Below are positions 1-8,069 of a stretch of 64,000 nt of DNA, piece by piece (the first letter of the stretch is position 1; every line of letters starts with the position of its first letter). Source of the stretch: a virus; the IMG/VR virus record IMGVR_UViG_3300007734_000748, positions 1-64,000 of that record. One strand, 5' to 3'. Under the pieces are notes generated by a model. The model was given only the letters and a program-made list of their open reading frames with translations, made no database searches and had not been told where the DNA came from. The translations under genes were made by a program, and so were the position numbers.

Positions 1-130
1 CCTACAAATCATCAAACTGTTGTCGGCGGTTGAATCATGGTCATATGCAGACAAGCACCGAATGCCCGACTACCTGTATGAGCGGATTGATGAAGCTATG
101 ACACTGTTGGAACAAGAGGTGCTGAAATGA
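1..130 (+). CDS. small phage protein, 3' end only (paralogue of 1285-1431)
   Basis: The window opens inside this gene. The frame beginning at base 2 (CTA CAA ATC) runs to TGA 128-130 and gives 42 visible residues. The DNA is nearly the same as 1300-1431, the end of an intact 48-residue gene, and most differences fall at third codon positions. The two are therefore selected paralogues rather than a fresh duplication. The stop overlaps the next start (ATGA). No function is recognised. Confidence 0.75.
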   Translation, partial: LQIIKLLSAVESWSYADKHRMPDYLYERIDEAMTLLEQEVLK

Positions 131-495
131 CACCACAACAAATTGAAGCAATGAAGCTGGCGCTTGATTTGGCGACCATGCACCACACGGATGACGGATA
201 CGCCGCATTACGAGCGAAGGTAAGGTCTGCCAGCAAAGAAGCATTGGCACAGCCAGAGCAAGAGCCTGTGGCGTGGTTCTCACCATCAGGAAACCTATAC
301 AAAACACGCTTCCATGCCACAGCCAATGGAGAGCAAGTTGTAACACCCCTTTACACATCCCCACCACAGCGCAAGCCGCTGACGCACGAACAACGCTTTG
401 ATGTGCTAACCAAGTTTGAGCCCCACAAACATGAATGGCACGCACCTGCAATCTTGATTGACTTGGTAGAAGCCGCACACGGCATAAAGGAGTGA
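127..495 (+). CDS. hypothetical phage protein with EPVAW / PLT modules
   Basis: 122 residues. The middle reads QPEQEPVAWFSPSG, followed by RKPLTHEQRFDVL and a C-terminal VEAAHGIKE. This three-part layout is common in small proteins of phages of Burkholderiales, and no activity is known for it. The start codon overlaps the preceding stop as ATGA. The C-terminal tail recurs in the next two genes, so the group looks built from shuffled modules. Confidence 0.8.
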   Translation: MTPQQIEAMKLALDLATMHHTDDGYAALRAKVRSASKEALAQPEQEPVAWFSPSGNLYKTRFHATANGEQVVTPLYTSPPQRKPLTHEQRFDVLTKFEPHKHEWHAPAILIDLVEAAHGIKE

Positions 496-497
496 GC

Positions 498-665
498 ATG
501 AGTGAAATCAAAACTGAGATCAAACAAAACCCTGACGGCAGTTACACGATTACCGATGCACATTCAACGGCTGACATTGTTCGTTGGTTGCTGACACAAG
601 ACACAAAAGAAACAATCAGGTATTTACTTGATGAAGCCGCACACGACATAAAGGGGGGAGCATGA
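498..665 (+). CDS. small hypothetical protein ending in EAAHDIK
   Basis: 55 residues, beginning MSEIKTEIKQNPDGSY. ATG 498 lies just after the previous stop and behind AAGGAGTGAGC, a good ribosome site. It ends DEAAHDIKGGA, where a GGGGGGAG run reads through the usual end of the module. TGA 663-665 overlaps the next ATG at 662. Function unknown. Confidence 0.7.
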   Translation: MSEIKTEIKQNPDGSYTITDAHSTADIVRWLLTQDTKETIRYLLDEAAHDIKGGA

Positions 666-913
666 CAGAAGAGGCAGAACAAATCATGAAGCGTTGCCAA
701 GCTGGTACACGCAACTATGACGAAGCAAACAACTTACACGCTGCTTGCTACGGACTCATTGGAAAGCTGTTGGCACAGCGCAAGCCGCTGACAAACGGCG
801 AAATCTACACGGCATACATCACAGCAACAAACCAGACGCTACGGGCACAAGATGAACGACTTGCATTTGCATTTGCCCGAGCCATTGAAGCCGCACACGA
901 CATAAAGGAGTAA
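662..913 (+). CDS. small hypothetical protein, PLT / EAAHDIKE module
   Basis: 83 residues with the RKPLTNGEIYTAY segment and the tail AIEAAHDIKE, matching the C-terminal half of the 127-495 product. It starts by ATGA overlap with the preceding gene, behind a purine-rich GGGGGGAGC. It is probably translationally coupled. Function unknown. Confidence 0.75.
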   Translation: MTEEAEQIMKRCQAGTRNYDEANNLHAACYGLIGKLLAQRKPLTNGEIYTAYITATNQTLRAQDERLAFAFARAIEAAHDIKE

Positions 914-917
914 CAAA

Positions 918-1142
918 ATGAACAGTGATCAGAAATTTTGGATTTGTATTTGGAGCATGGTGCTGGCGTTCCTAATAACCCTGGCGGTGTGCATCACCAT
1001 CAACAGCCTTGACCGCCGCGACAAGTGGGAAAAGACCGTGAGCAACGGCGCAGACCCGATGGTTACCACCTGTGCTTTGTATCAAGCAGACACCACCGGA
1101 GAAAACGCAATCTGCACAATCTTGGCACAGGGGCGCAAATGA
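918..1142 (+). CDS. small single-pass membrane protein
   Basis: 74 residues. Residues about 6-28 (FWICIWSMVLAFLITLAVCI and following) form one hydrophobic helix, followed by a charged segment (LDRRDKWEK) and a soluble tail with two cysteines. The likely topology is a short N-terminal end, one membrane span and a C-terminal domain. The stop overlaps the next ATG. No family recognised. Confidence 0.7.
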   Translation: MNSDQKFWICIWSMVLAFLITLAVCITINSLDRRDKWEKTVSNGADPMVTTCALYQADTTGENAICTILAQGRK

Positions 1143-1288
1143 AAGCACCACCACCAAGTAAAGAACTGTGCCTGATGATGGCCAAGATTACTTACCCACA
1201 CGATGAAAAGCTCAGTTGGACTTGGCTGTTCGCTTGGGGGTTCCATGAAGCGTATGTTGACGGTTGGTATGAAGGAGTGAAGTTATGA
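1139..1288 (+). CDS. small hypothetical protein
   Basis: 49 residues beginning MKAPPPSKELCLMM. I prefer ATG 1139 over the upstream in-frame start at 1025 because it makes the ATGA overlap that every gene in this train shows, while 1025 would bury it in the preceding gene. Tryptophan-rich centre (LSWTWLFAWGF). Function unknown. Confidence 0.65.
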   Translation: MKAPPPSKELCLMMAKITYPHDEKLSWTWLFAWGFHEAYVDGWYEGVKL

Positions 1289-1431
1289 CAAAAGAACAAG
1301 CCCTACAAATCATCAAATTGCTGTCAGCGGTTGAATCATGGTCATATGCAGACAAACACCGAATGCCTGACTACCTATATGAACGAATTGATGAAGCTAT
1401 AAAAGTGCTGGAACAAGAGGTGCTGAAATGA
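1285..1431 (+). CDS. small hypothetical protein, intact copy of the gene at 1-130
   Basis: 48 residues: MTKEQALQIIKLLSAVESW and onward to LEQEVLK. A GAAGGAGTGAAGTT ribosome site precedes ATG 1285, which overlaps the previous stop. It is the complete version of the truncated gene at the window start, and both are followed by an overlapping ATGACACCA start. Predicted helical, no known domain. Confidence 0.75.
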   Translation: MTKEQALQIIKLLSAVESWSYADKHRMPDYLYERIDEAIKVLEQEVLK

Positions 1432-1580
1432 CACCAGACAAAATGTTCCTGGCACTAATGAGGGCCAAGGGCTACACCGATGAGGACATGAAGATGGTCA
1501 AAGGCAGGTATACCAACGCCAATATGCAAACCCGGTGGCTTTATTTTCGCCTGGGGTGGGAGATGAGGGGCACGACATGA
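1428..1580 (+). CDS. small hypothetical protein
   Basis: 50 residues: MTPDKMFLALMRAKGYTDED and onward to WEMRGTT. ATGA overlaps at both ends place it in the coupled gene train. Its first codons (ATGACACCA) equal those of the gene at 127, which likewise follows a copy of the preceding gene. No function recognised. Confidence 0.65.
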   Translation: MTPDKMFLALMRAKGYTDEDMKMVKGRYTNANMQTRWLYFRLGWEMRGTT

Positions 1581-1753
1581 AAGGCGGCGCAAGACCGGGC
1601 AGTGGGCGCAAACCCACATTGATTGATGAGCGAAGGGCTTTAAGCCTATACAAGCAGGGCGTATCAATGCGGGAAATTGCTGAACGATTTGGTGTGGGTA
1701 TCGAAGTGATTAGGTATTTTTTTAAGAAGCAAAGGAGGCTGGCAAATGGCTGA
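1577..1753 (+). CDS. small helix-turn-helix DNA-binding protein
   Basis: 58 residues from ATG 1577, which overlaps the stop of the preceding gene. It opens with GGARPGSGRKP, a glycine/arginine hook common at the N terminus of phage small DNA-binding proteins. A resolvase-type helix-turn-helix follows (LSLYKQGVSMREIAERFGVG, then IEVIRYFFKKQ). It is probably a transcriptional regulator or recruitment factor; its target is unknown. It is one of three DNA-binding candidates for the repeated palindromes described in the findings. Confidence 0.75.
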   Translation: MKGGARPGSGRKPTLIDERRALSLYKQGVSMREIAERFGVGIEVIRYFFKKQRRLANG

Positions 1754-2018
1754 CATAACTGATTACGCAATGCCCATGATGAGGATTGAAAATTTTTTAC
1801 GGCAGATGCACAATCATCTGCTGGACCGCGAAATGCCTCAGGCCCAAGAACTGTCAATTCAGTTGGTGGCGGAGGCCAGAGTTCTGCAACACACCCTTAA
1901 CCTTATGAAGGAACAAGAAGATGCCTTACGTCAACAAACCACGCCCGTACAAAAAAGAGTACCAACAGCAAGTGGAGCGGGGCGAGCTACCTACACGAAT
2001 GGAGCGGCAGAAAGCTAG
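1746..2018 (+). CDS. hypothetical helical protein
   Basis: 90 residues. The first 60 are helical with acidic and leucine-rich stretches (IQLVAEARVLQHTLNLMKEQE); the tail is low-complexity. It overlaps the HTH gene by 8 bases, and its last 98 bases also encode the start of the HNH gene in another frame. The tail may therefore be constrained mainly by the HNH gene. Function unknown. Confidence 0.6.
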   Translation: MADITDYAMPMMRIENFLRQMHNHLLDREMPQAQELSIQLVAEARVLQHTLNLMKEQEDALRQQTTPVQKRVPTASGAGRATYTNGAAES

Positions 2019-2196
2019 GCGGGCAATGGATGCTAAGGGCGTTGACCGTACGGGCAAAGACATTGACCACACCATCCCGCTGTCCAAGGGTGGCACAAAC
2101 GCGCCGAGTAACCTGAAGCTGAAGAAGCCCAGTGCGAACCGGTCGTTCAGCCGCAACAGCGACCACACAGTAAAAGTGAACAAACCGAAAAAATGA
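1921..2196 (+). CDS. HNH-type endonuclease-like protein
   Basis: 91 residues, very basic. The core DIDHTIPLSKGGTNAPSNL (about residues 47-65) matches the HNH signature: Asp-His of the first strand, the P.SKGG loop and the N..NL helix. Compact phage HNH proteins nick DNA and often aid packaging or act as homing enzymes. The usual final H/N is hard to see after a lysine-rich stretch, so activity is uncertain. The ATG follows AAGGAACAAGAAG. Confidence 0.7.
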   Translation: MPYVNKPRPYKKEYQQQVERGELPTRMERQKARRAMDAKGVDRTGKDIDHTIPLSKGGTNAPSNLKLKKPSANRSFSRNSDHTVKVNKPKK

Positions 2197-3578
2197 TTTC
2201 ACAACAATACAAGTGGCCGAGGCCCATGGGCTTCGAGCCATTCGATCACCAAAAGACAACTGCGAATTTCTTGGTCAACAACGGACGGGCGTTTTGTTTT
2301 AACGAACAGGGCACGGGTAAAACCGCTTCCGTCATTTGGGCCGCTGATTACTTGATGACCACAAAGCTCATAAAGCGCGTACTGGTTGTGTGCCCGCTGT
2401 CCATCATGCAGTCAGCATGGCAAAACGACTTGTTCAAGTTTGCCGTTCATCGTTCTGTCGATGTTGCCTATGGCTCTGCTGAGAAGCGCAACAAAATTGC
2501 CAACAGCACCGCTGAGTTTGTGATCATCAACTACGATGGCCTCCCCGCAATTGCACAGGCGGCTATCGACGGGAAGATGTTTGATCTTGTCGTGATTGAT
2601 GAAGCCAACGCCTACAAGAACGTGCAGACCAAACGCTGGAAACTTATGCGTAAGATCATCACCCAGAACACTTGGTTGTGGATGCTGACTGGCACTCCCG
2701 CCGCGCAGTCCCCAGTGGATGCGTATGGGCTGGCCAAACTTTGTGTACCCAACCGCGCACCCTCATTTTTGGGTGACTATCGCGAATCAGTGATGCTCAA
2801 GATTGGCATGTATCGGTGGATGCCCCGGCCCAATGCGGAGCAGATTGTGTTTGACATGCTTCAGCCAGCCATTCGATTTGAGAAATCCCAATGCCTTGAC
2901 TTGCCAGCAGTTACATACACAAGCAGACTTGCGCCTCTTACACCCCAACAGCGCAAGTACTATAAAGAGTTAAAAGACCAGATGCTCATGGAGGCGGCGG
3001 GCGAAGAAATCAGCACGGTCAATGCCGCGTCACGCATGAACAAGCTGCTCCAGATTTCCTGTGGCGCTGTGTACACAGATAGCGGGGCGGTCGTGGACTT
3101 TGATGTATCCAACCGATTACAAGCGGTGGAGGAGGTCATCGACGAGTCGAGCCACAAGGTCTTGATCTTTGTACCGTTCCGTCACACGATTGAGTTGCTC
3201 CAGCGTCATCTGGTGAAGGCCAACATAACCTGCGACGTGATTCATGGCGATGTAACCGTTCGTAATCGCACCGAAATTTTTAAACGTTTTCAAGAAACTC
3301 CGAACCCAAAAGTTCTCGTGATTCAACCTCAAGCGGCATCGCACGGGGTTACCCTAACTGCGGCGGACACCATAATTTGGTACGCTCCAGTCACCTCAAC
3401 TGAGACATACCTTCAGGCCAATGCTCGCATTGATCGGCCCGGTCAGCGCAATGCAATGACAGTGGTGCACATCGAAGGTAGCCCGATTGAGCGCAAGCTG
3501 TACACAATGTTGCAAAACAACATTACGAACCACGAAAAAATTGTGGACTTGTACAAAAAAGAGCTTGAAGAGACTTGA
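2193..3578 (+). CDS. SNF2-family DNA helicase/translocase
   Basis: 461 residues, ATGA overlap with the HNH gene. Superfamily 2 motifs in order: Walker A GTGKT (40-44), Walker B DEAN (137-140), motif III LTGTP (166-170), and in the second RecA domain QPQAASHGVTLTAAD followed by motif VI QANARIDRPGQRN (408-420) with the arginine finger. This is the minimal SNF2 core typical of phage replication/recombination helicases, which move on duplex DNA by ATP hydrolysis. It starts the replication block. Confidence 0.93.
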   Translation: MISQQYKWPRPMGFEPFDHQKTTANFLVNNGRAFCFNEQGTGKTASVIWAADYLMTTKLIKRVLVVCPLSIMQSAWQNDLFKFAVHRSVDVAYGSAEKRNKIANSTAEFVIINYDGLPAIAQAAIDGKMFDLVVIDEANAYKNVQTKRWKLMRKIITQNTWLWMLTGTPAAQSPVDAYGLAKLCVPNRAPSFLGDYRESVMLKIGMYRWMPRPNAEQIVFDMLQPAIRFEKSQCLDLPAVTYTSRLAPLTPQQRKYYKELKDQMLMEAAGEEISTVNAASRMNKLLQISCGAVYTDSGAVVDFDVSNRLQAVEEVIDESSHKVLIFVPFRHTIELLQRHLVKANITCDVIHGDVTVRNRTEIFKRFQETPNPKVLVIQPQAASHGVTLTAADTIIWYAPVTSTETYLQANARIDRPGQRNAMTVVHIEGSPIERKLYTMLQNNITNHEKIVDLYKKELEET

Positions 3579-3602
3579 CAAAGTCTAAATAACCCATATA
3601 CT
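3575..3602 (+). promoter_or_regulatory. sigma70-type promoter with dyad over the -35 box
   Basis: TTGACA at 3575-3580 and TATACT at 3597-3602, spacing 16. The -35 lies inside an inverted repeat, AGACTT-GACA-AAGTCT (3571-3586), which could be an operator. It overlaps the end of the helicase gene and would start about 17 bases before ATG 3626. The same extended -35 box occurs at 50686 and 57705. Confidence 0.75.
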
Positions 3603-3625
3603 ACCCTTTCACTTCAGGAGAAAAA

Positions 3626-4027
3626 ATGGAAATAACTTCCGTAGATAAACTGTCGGAGCAGTACATCAAACTGCGTACCGAGCGAGAGATACTCAAGGAA
3701 AAATTTAACGCCGCTGATGGAGAACTCACGGCACAAATGGATGCCATTGAGTCCCAGCTTTTGGATGTGCTTAATGCAGCACAAACCAGCAGCATGTCAA
3801 CCGACTCAGCCGTGGTAATGCGCCGCGTTACTAAGCGGTACAACCCAACCAACTGGGATGCCATCTATCAGTTAGTTGACAAACACAAGGCTTATGGCCT
3901 TTTGTTCAAGCGTGTGCATGACCAAAACATGAGCACGTTTTTAGAGGAACATCCAGATGAGTACCCCGCTGGTCTGAATGTTGATAGTCGTTACACGGTG
4001 GTTGTTCGCCGTAAGTCATCTGTTTAA
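3626..4027 (+). CDS. hypothetical coiled-coil protein of the replication block
   Basis: 133 residues with an excellent ribosome site (CAGGAGAAAAA). Residues 5-55 are heptad-like and charged (LSEQYIKLRTEREILKEK), followed by a globular part ending DSRYTVVVRRK. Similar proteins usually sit just before the zinc-containing gene that follows here in podoviruses and myoviruses, but no role is established. It is first in the transcript from the 3575 promoter. Confidence 0.8.
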   Translation: MEITSVDKLSEQYIKLRTEREILKEKFNAADGELTAQMDAIESQLLDVLNAAQTSSMSTDSAVVMRRVTKRYNPTNWDAIYQLVDKHKAYGLLFKRVHDQNMSTFLEEHPDEYPAGLNVDSRYTVVVRRKSSV

Positions 4028-4042
4028 TCAAGGAGAAAAATC

Positions 4043-4909
4043 ATGTCCAATGTTTCCACTTTCAATGAGAACCTGCCCGCCCACTTGCAAAACGTCAAGC
4101 TGGACGATTTCACTAAAGCTTTTGCCAACTCTGGCGGCAGCGTAAAGCGCATTACCCTGCGCGGGCGTGTCTTCCGCCTCATCGACGGCGGCAAAGAAAT
4201 CGCTAAAAACACTGACCCCTTTATGGACGTTGTGATTGTCAATGGCAGCCGCACGGTGCAGAAGTCTTATTACGCCGCTGAGTACAACCCCGATGAGACC
4301 TCCGTGCCTGATTGCTGGTCCAGTGATGGTGAGCGTCCTGACGCGGATGCTACTGACCCTCAGCATTCACACTGCAAAGAGTGCCCCCAATCTATTAAGG
4401 GTTCGGCTGGTGCTGGTCGTGCGGCGTGCCGTTACTCCATGCGTCTGGCTGTCGTGCTGAGCAACAATATTGGTGGCGACATTTATCAACTGATCCTGCC
4501 CCAAAAGTCATTGTTTGGTCAAGGCGATGTTGACCACATGCCGTTCCTGCAATACGCCAAATATGTGGCGCAGTCAGGCTACAACCTGAACATGCTGTCC
4601 ACCCGGTTGACTTTTGACACTGACAGCGACTTCCCCAAGCTGGTGTTTAATCGGTCTGAGTTTCTTGATAAAGACAACTACGACACCGCCGTAGCCCAAG
4701 GCGAAACGCAAATTGCCATCAATGCTGGCAAACTTAACTTTACCAAGAAGCCTGATACGCCCGCACTTCCAAAGTTGGTTGCACCTCCCGGCTCCGCCGC
4801 CGCTGAGATTGCACCGCCTACAAAGCGGGCAGAGAAGCCCAAGGAGGAAGCGCCCAAGCAAAAGTTGGGGTTGTCCGCGATGATGGACGACTGGGGAGAC
4901 GATAAGTAA
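4043..4909 (+). CDS. putative ssDNA-binding protein (zinc ribbon, acidic tail)
   Basis: 288 residues, SD AAGGAGAAAAATC. The N-terminal part is beta-rich (KRITLRGRVFRLIDGG). Cys91, Cys111, Cys114 and Cys129 form a likely zinc site. After a Pro/Lys-rich linker the protein ends in an acidic aromatic tail, MMDDWGDDK. OB-fold body, zinc and an acidic C-terminal tip are traits of phage single-strand binding proteins such as T4 gp32 and T7 gp2.5, where the tail contacts replisome partners. The family is widespread in phages but usually unnamed. The SSB role is my inference from tail and context. Confidence 0.6.
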   Translation: MSNVSTFNENLPAHLQNVKLDDFTKAFANSGGSVKRITLRGRVFRLIDGGKEIAKNTDPFMDVVIVNGSRTVQKSYYAAEYNPDETSVPDCWSSDGERPDADATDPQHSHCKECPQSIKGSAGAGRAACRYSMRLAVVLSNNIGGDIYQLILPQKSLFGQGDVDHMPFLQYAKYVAQSGYNLNMLSTRLTFDTDSDFPKLVFNRSEFLDKDNYDTAVAQGETQIAINAGKLNFTKKPDTPALPKLVAPPGSAAAEIAPPTKRAEKPKEEAPKQKLGLSAMMDDWGDDK

Positions 4910-5136
4910 TGAAGGGTTACACACTGCAAACTGTACGCCTTAACAGAGACGCGGATGGTAAGTGTGTCGGGGTGCGTCTTGGGCGGTACTGCATCGCCAA
5001 AAACATCCCGGTGACCGACGTGATGGCGTTCTTCGATGTGTCTAAACAGACCGTGTACAACTGGTTTGTTGGGATACATCCACCGAACAAAACACACGAA
5101 AAAACCATTCGCGACTTTTTAGATCGCGTTCTATAA
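4909..5136 (+). CDS. small helix-turn-helix protein
   Basis: 75 residues; TAATG overlap with the preceding gene. Residues about 26-52 (YCIAKNIPVTDVMAFFDVSKQTVYNWFVG) fit a Cro/XRE-like helix-turn-helix with recognition helix SKQTVYNWF. It is followed directly by the long hairpin at 5142-5200. It is probably a regulator of its own operon or a DNA-structuring factor; no target is identified. Confidence 0.75.
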   Translation: MKGYTLQTVRLNRDADGKCVGVRLGRYCIAKNIPVTDVMAFFDVSKQTVYNWFVGIHPPNKTHEKTIRDFLDRVL

Positions 5137-5141
5137 GTTTC

Positions 5142-5200
5142 GGGGGCAACTAGCTCGACGGAGCGAATAGGGTTCCCGTCGACCCCTGTTGCCCCCTTTC
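5142..5200 (+). terminator. two-stem hairpin, probable terminator or leader RNA
   Basis: The outer stem is GGGGGCAAC (5142-5150) with GTTGCCCCC (5188-5196). The inner stem is TCGACGG (5155-5161) with CCGTCGA (5176-5182), and the apical loop is 14 nt. TTTCTATTTT follows. This fits intrinsic termination between the HTH gene and the primase. The long double stem is more elaborate than the other terminators here and could also act as an attenuator or structured leader, since the primase has no obvious promoter of its own. Confidence 0.65.
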
Positions 5201-5225
5201 TATTTTGACGGCGAATGGATTCACA

Positions 5226-8069
5226 ATGGCGGATACTGAATTACTACGGAGCGTAGTACCACAAGAAGACGGGTGGTATTGCGTTGTAGGGTTGCTGGAT
5301 GGGAAACCCCCGATCCAAACATTTCACAAGACTTTACAAGAAGTAGAGCAAGAGGCAGACAGACTTGTCGCCTACCAACGCAACGCATTCTTTGGTTGCG
5401 GTATGTTTAAGACAGAAGATTCTCGCGAAGCGGACAACTGCGGATGGATGAAGTCTTTCTTTCTTGACATTGACTGCGGACCCACCAAAGCTGTACCAGA
5501 CAGATACGGGCGCATCAAAGGCTACATTGACCAAGCCACAGGTATGCAAGCCGTCAAAGATTTATGCAAGGGTCTTGGTTTGCCCAAACCTACCATTGTG
5601 GATTCTGGGCGTGGCTGGCATGTCTATTGGCCGCTGACTGAATCAGTGGAAGTGAGCAAGTGGCTGCCAGTCGCACACACGTTCAAAGCCCGATGCAAAG
5701 AGTTGAACATCATCATCGACCCAGATGTACCAGCAGATGCCGCACGGGTGCTGCGTATACCGGGCACAAAGAATTTCAAGGATGACCCGGCGCATGATGT
5801 CGTGCTGATGCACACCGCAGAGCCAATGACGTTTGAGGACTTTGTTTCCAAGATGGGCCCGATGGTTCAGCCCCGGCCAACGTACATGCCCAAGCAATTG
5901 GATGAATTCACCAAGGCAATGCTGGGCAACAGGCAGTCAAGGTTTCGCACGATCTTTGATAAGACCATGGCGGGCACAGGGTGTGAGCAACTGCGCTACA
6001 TCATGGAGAACCAAGCGGACATTGAGGAACCTTTATGGCGGGCGGGGCTGTCCATTGCCAAGCATTGTGTGGATGCCGAAAAGGCCATACACATTATCTC
6101 CAAACAGCACCCGCAGTACACGCCAGAAGCCACCGAGCGCAAGGCGCAAAGCATCAAGGGGCCCTACACATGCGAAACAATCAATGACTCTCGCCCTGGG
6201 GTATGCGAAAAGTGCATACATTGGGGGAAGTTGAAATCTCCCGTCACGCTAGGGCATGAGATTGCCAAAGCCGAGGAGGGTGCAGTAGTCCCAAAAAAAC
6301 CAACGAAGGCTGACCCGTCGACATCCTTCGTTGTGCCCAAACTCCCGTTTAGATATTTTCGGGGTAAAAACGGCGGCATATACATGCACGTCAAAGAAGG
6401 TGACGGCGACGATGATGGGGCTTCAACCGAGTGTGTGTATGAGTATGACCTGTTTGTGGTCAAACGCCTATATGACCCGACTCATGGCGAGACCATCCTG
6501 ATCCGCCTCACACTGCCGCGTGACGGCACAAAAGAATTTCCGCTGACCACAGTGGACACATTAAGCAAAGAAGAATTTCGGAAGGTCATGTCCTTTCATG
6601 GTGTTTTGGCACACCAGACGCAGATGAACAGCATCTTGTCGTATGTTGTGTCCTGTGCAAAAGAACTACAAGTAGCTCAAGAGGTAGAGATGATGCGACT
6701 GCAATTTGGTTGGACCGATGATGATCAAAAGTTTATTCTTGGCAACCGGGAGATCGGGGCCAATTACAGTAAGTACAGCCCCCCTTCCAAGGCCACGGCG
6801 CACATAGCCGCCGCGCTTCGGCCTGTGGGGTCGTTGGAGGAGTGGAAAAACATCTTCAACGTGTATGGGATGGAGGGGTTTGAGCCTCATGCGTTTGCTC
6901 TTTTCACTGCATTTGGCGCACCGCTGATCAAATTTCTTGGTGTCAAAGGCGGCATCATCAACCTCATAAACAACCGTTCTGGCACAGGCAAGTCAACCAT
7001 CCTCCAGGTTATGAACAGCGTCTGGGGCCACCCCGATGAGTTGATGATCCAGTGGCGGGACACACTGAACGTGAAGCTGCACCGTATGGCTGTGATGTGC
7101 AACCTCCCTTTAGGGGTTGACGAGATCACCAAGATGAGTGGGGACGACTTCTCAGATATGGCGTATAGCGTTACACAAGGAACACCGCGCCGCCGAATGA
7201 AGGCATCTGCGAATGAGGAGCGGGAAGCCCAAGGGTTTTGGGCAACTCTCATGGTGTGCACATCCAACTCCAGCATGACCGATAAGTTGGAGTCCCTCAA
7301 GGCCACCTCAGAAGGCGAGTTGATGCGGCTGATGCAGTACCGAATTGACCCGACCAACAACCTTGACAAACAGGAAGCTAAGCGGATATTTGGCAGATTG
7401 CAGAGTAATTATGGCCACGCGGGCGAGATTTACGCCCAGCATCTGGTGCAGCACTTGGAGGAGATCATCGACACCGCGCTGTACACACAAGCCCGGTTTG
7501 ACAAGCGGGCCAACATTGACACCCGAGAGCGGTTTTGGTCAGCGATTGTGGCGGCAAACATTACTGGCGCAATGGTGGCGCAGAAGCTGGGCCTCCACGA
7601 CATACCGATTAAACCCGTGTATGACTGGATAACCAAAGAAGTCAAGAACATGCAGGTTGCGTCCAAGCTCACCATGGACGACTACGCGGCTGTCATTGGC
7701 GAATTTTTACTTAAGCACAACCAGAACATCCTCATCGTCAACCGCAAAAGTACATCGAAAGCCAACATTGCGGCGACGCCATTGTCTACGCCACGCGGCG
7801 CGATCATCGTGCGTTACGAACCAGACACCGAGCGTATCTTCATCCTGCGGACCGCACTGAAGGAGTTCTGTGTCAACAGGCAGATCACGTTCAATGACCT
7901 GCTGGCCGCGTTGAACAAAGACAAGTCGTTTATAAACAACGTCCGCACCCGTATCGACATTGGCACGGATATGCACGCTCCCCCAGTTGAAGTGCTGGAG
8001 TTTGATGCACTCAAGCTAGGGGTTACCCCTACCGTCCCGACCACCGTACCTGACGACGATGCTGATTGA
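5226..8069 (+). CDS. AEP-type primase / DUF927 helicase fusion
   Basis: 947 residues from ATG 5226; a TTG at 5205 would add seven residues but lies in the hairpin's T-tract. The N-terminal archaeo-eukaryotic primase domain has metal ligands D81 and D83 (FLDIDCG) and H132 (SGRGWHVYW). A PriCT-like middle includes VCEKCIHWGK, perhaps zinc-binding. The C-terminal DUF927-type helicase has Walker A SGTGKST at about residue 584-590. It is expected to make primers and unwind the fork, replacing separate DnaG and DnaB proteins. Neither start has a strong ribosome site. Confidence 0.85.
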   Translation: MADTELLRSVVPQEDGWYCVVGLLDGKPPIQTFHKTLQEVEQEADRLVAYQRNAFFGCGMFKTEDSREADNCGWMKSFFLDIDCGPTKAVPDRYGRIKGYIDQATGMQAVKDLCKGLGLPKPTIVDSGRGWHVYWPLTESVEVSKWLPVAHTFKARCKELNIIIDPDVPADAARVLRIPGTKNFKDDPAHDVVLMHTAEPMTFEDFVSKMGPMVQPRPTYMPKQLDEFTKAMLGNRQSRFRTIFDKTMAGTGCEQLRYIMENQADIEEPLWRAGLSIAKHCVDAEKAIHIISKQHPQYTPEATERKAQSIKGPYTCETINDSRPGVCEKCIHWGKLKSPVTLGHEIAKAEEGAVVPKKPTKADPSTSFVVPKLPFRYFRGKNGGIYMHVKEGDGDDDGASTECVYEYDLFVVKRLYDPTHGETILIRLTLPRDGTKEFPLTTVDTLSKEEFRKVMSFHGVLAHQTQMNSILSYVVSCAKELQVAQEVEMMRLQFGWTDDDQKFILGNREIGANYSKYSPPSKATAHIAAALRPVGSLEEWKNIFNVYGMEGFEPHAFALFTAFGAPLIKFLGVKGGIINLINNRSGTGKSTILQVMNSVWGHPDELMIQWRDTLNVKLHRMAVMCNLPLGVDEITKMSGDDFSDMAYSVTQGTPRRRMKASANEEREAQGFWATLMVCTSNSSMTDKLESLKATSEGELMRLMQYRIDPTNNLDKQEAKRIFGRLQSNYGHAGEIYAQHLVQHLEEIIDTALYTQARFDKRANIDTRERFWSAIVAANITGAMVAQKLGLHDIPIKPVYDWITKEVKNMQVASKLTMDDYAAVIGEFLLKHNQNILIVNRKSTSKANIAATPLSTPRGAIIVRYEPDTERIFILRTALKEFCVNRQITFNDLLAALNKDKSFINNVRTRIDIGTDMHAPPVEVLEFDALKLGVTPTVPTTVPDDDAD

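Noticed and set aside
5142-5196. Possible tRNA (GGGGGCA...TGCCCCC ends, TAGCTC, GGTTCC)
   Set aside because: Only 55 bases; it has no anticodon arm, and the inner bases pair as a plain second stem followed by a T-tract.
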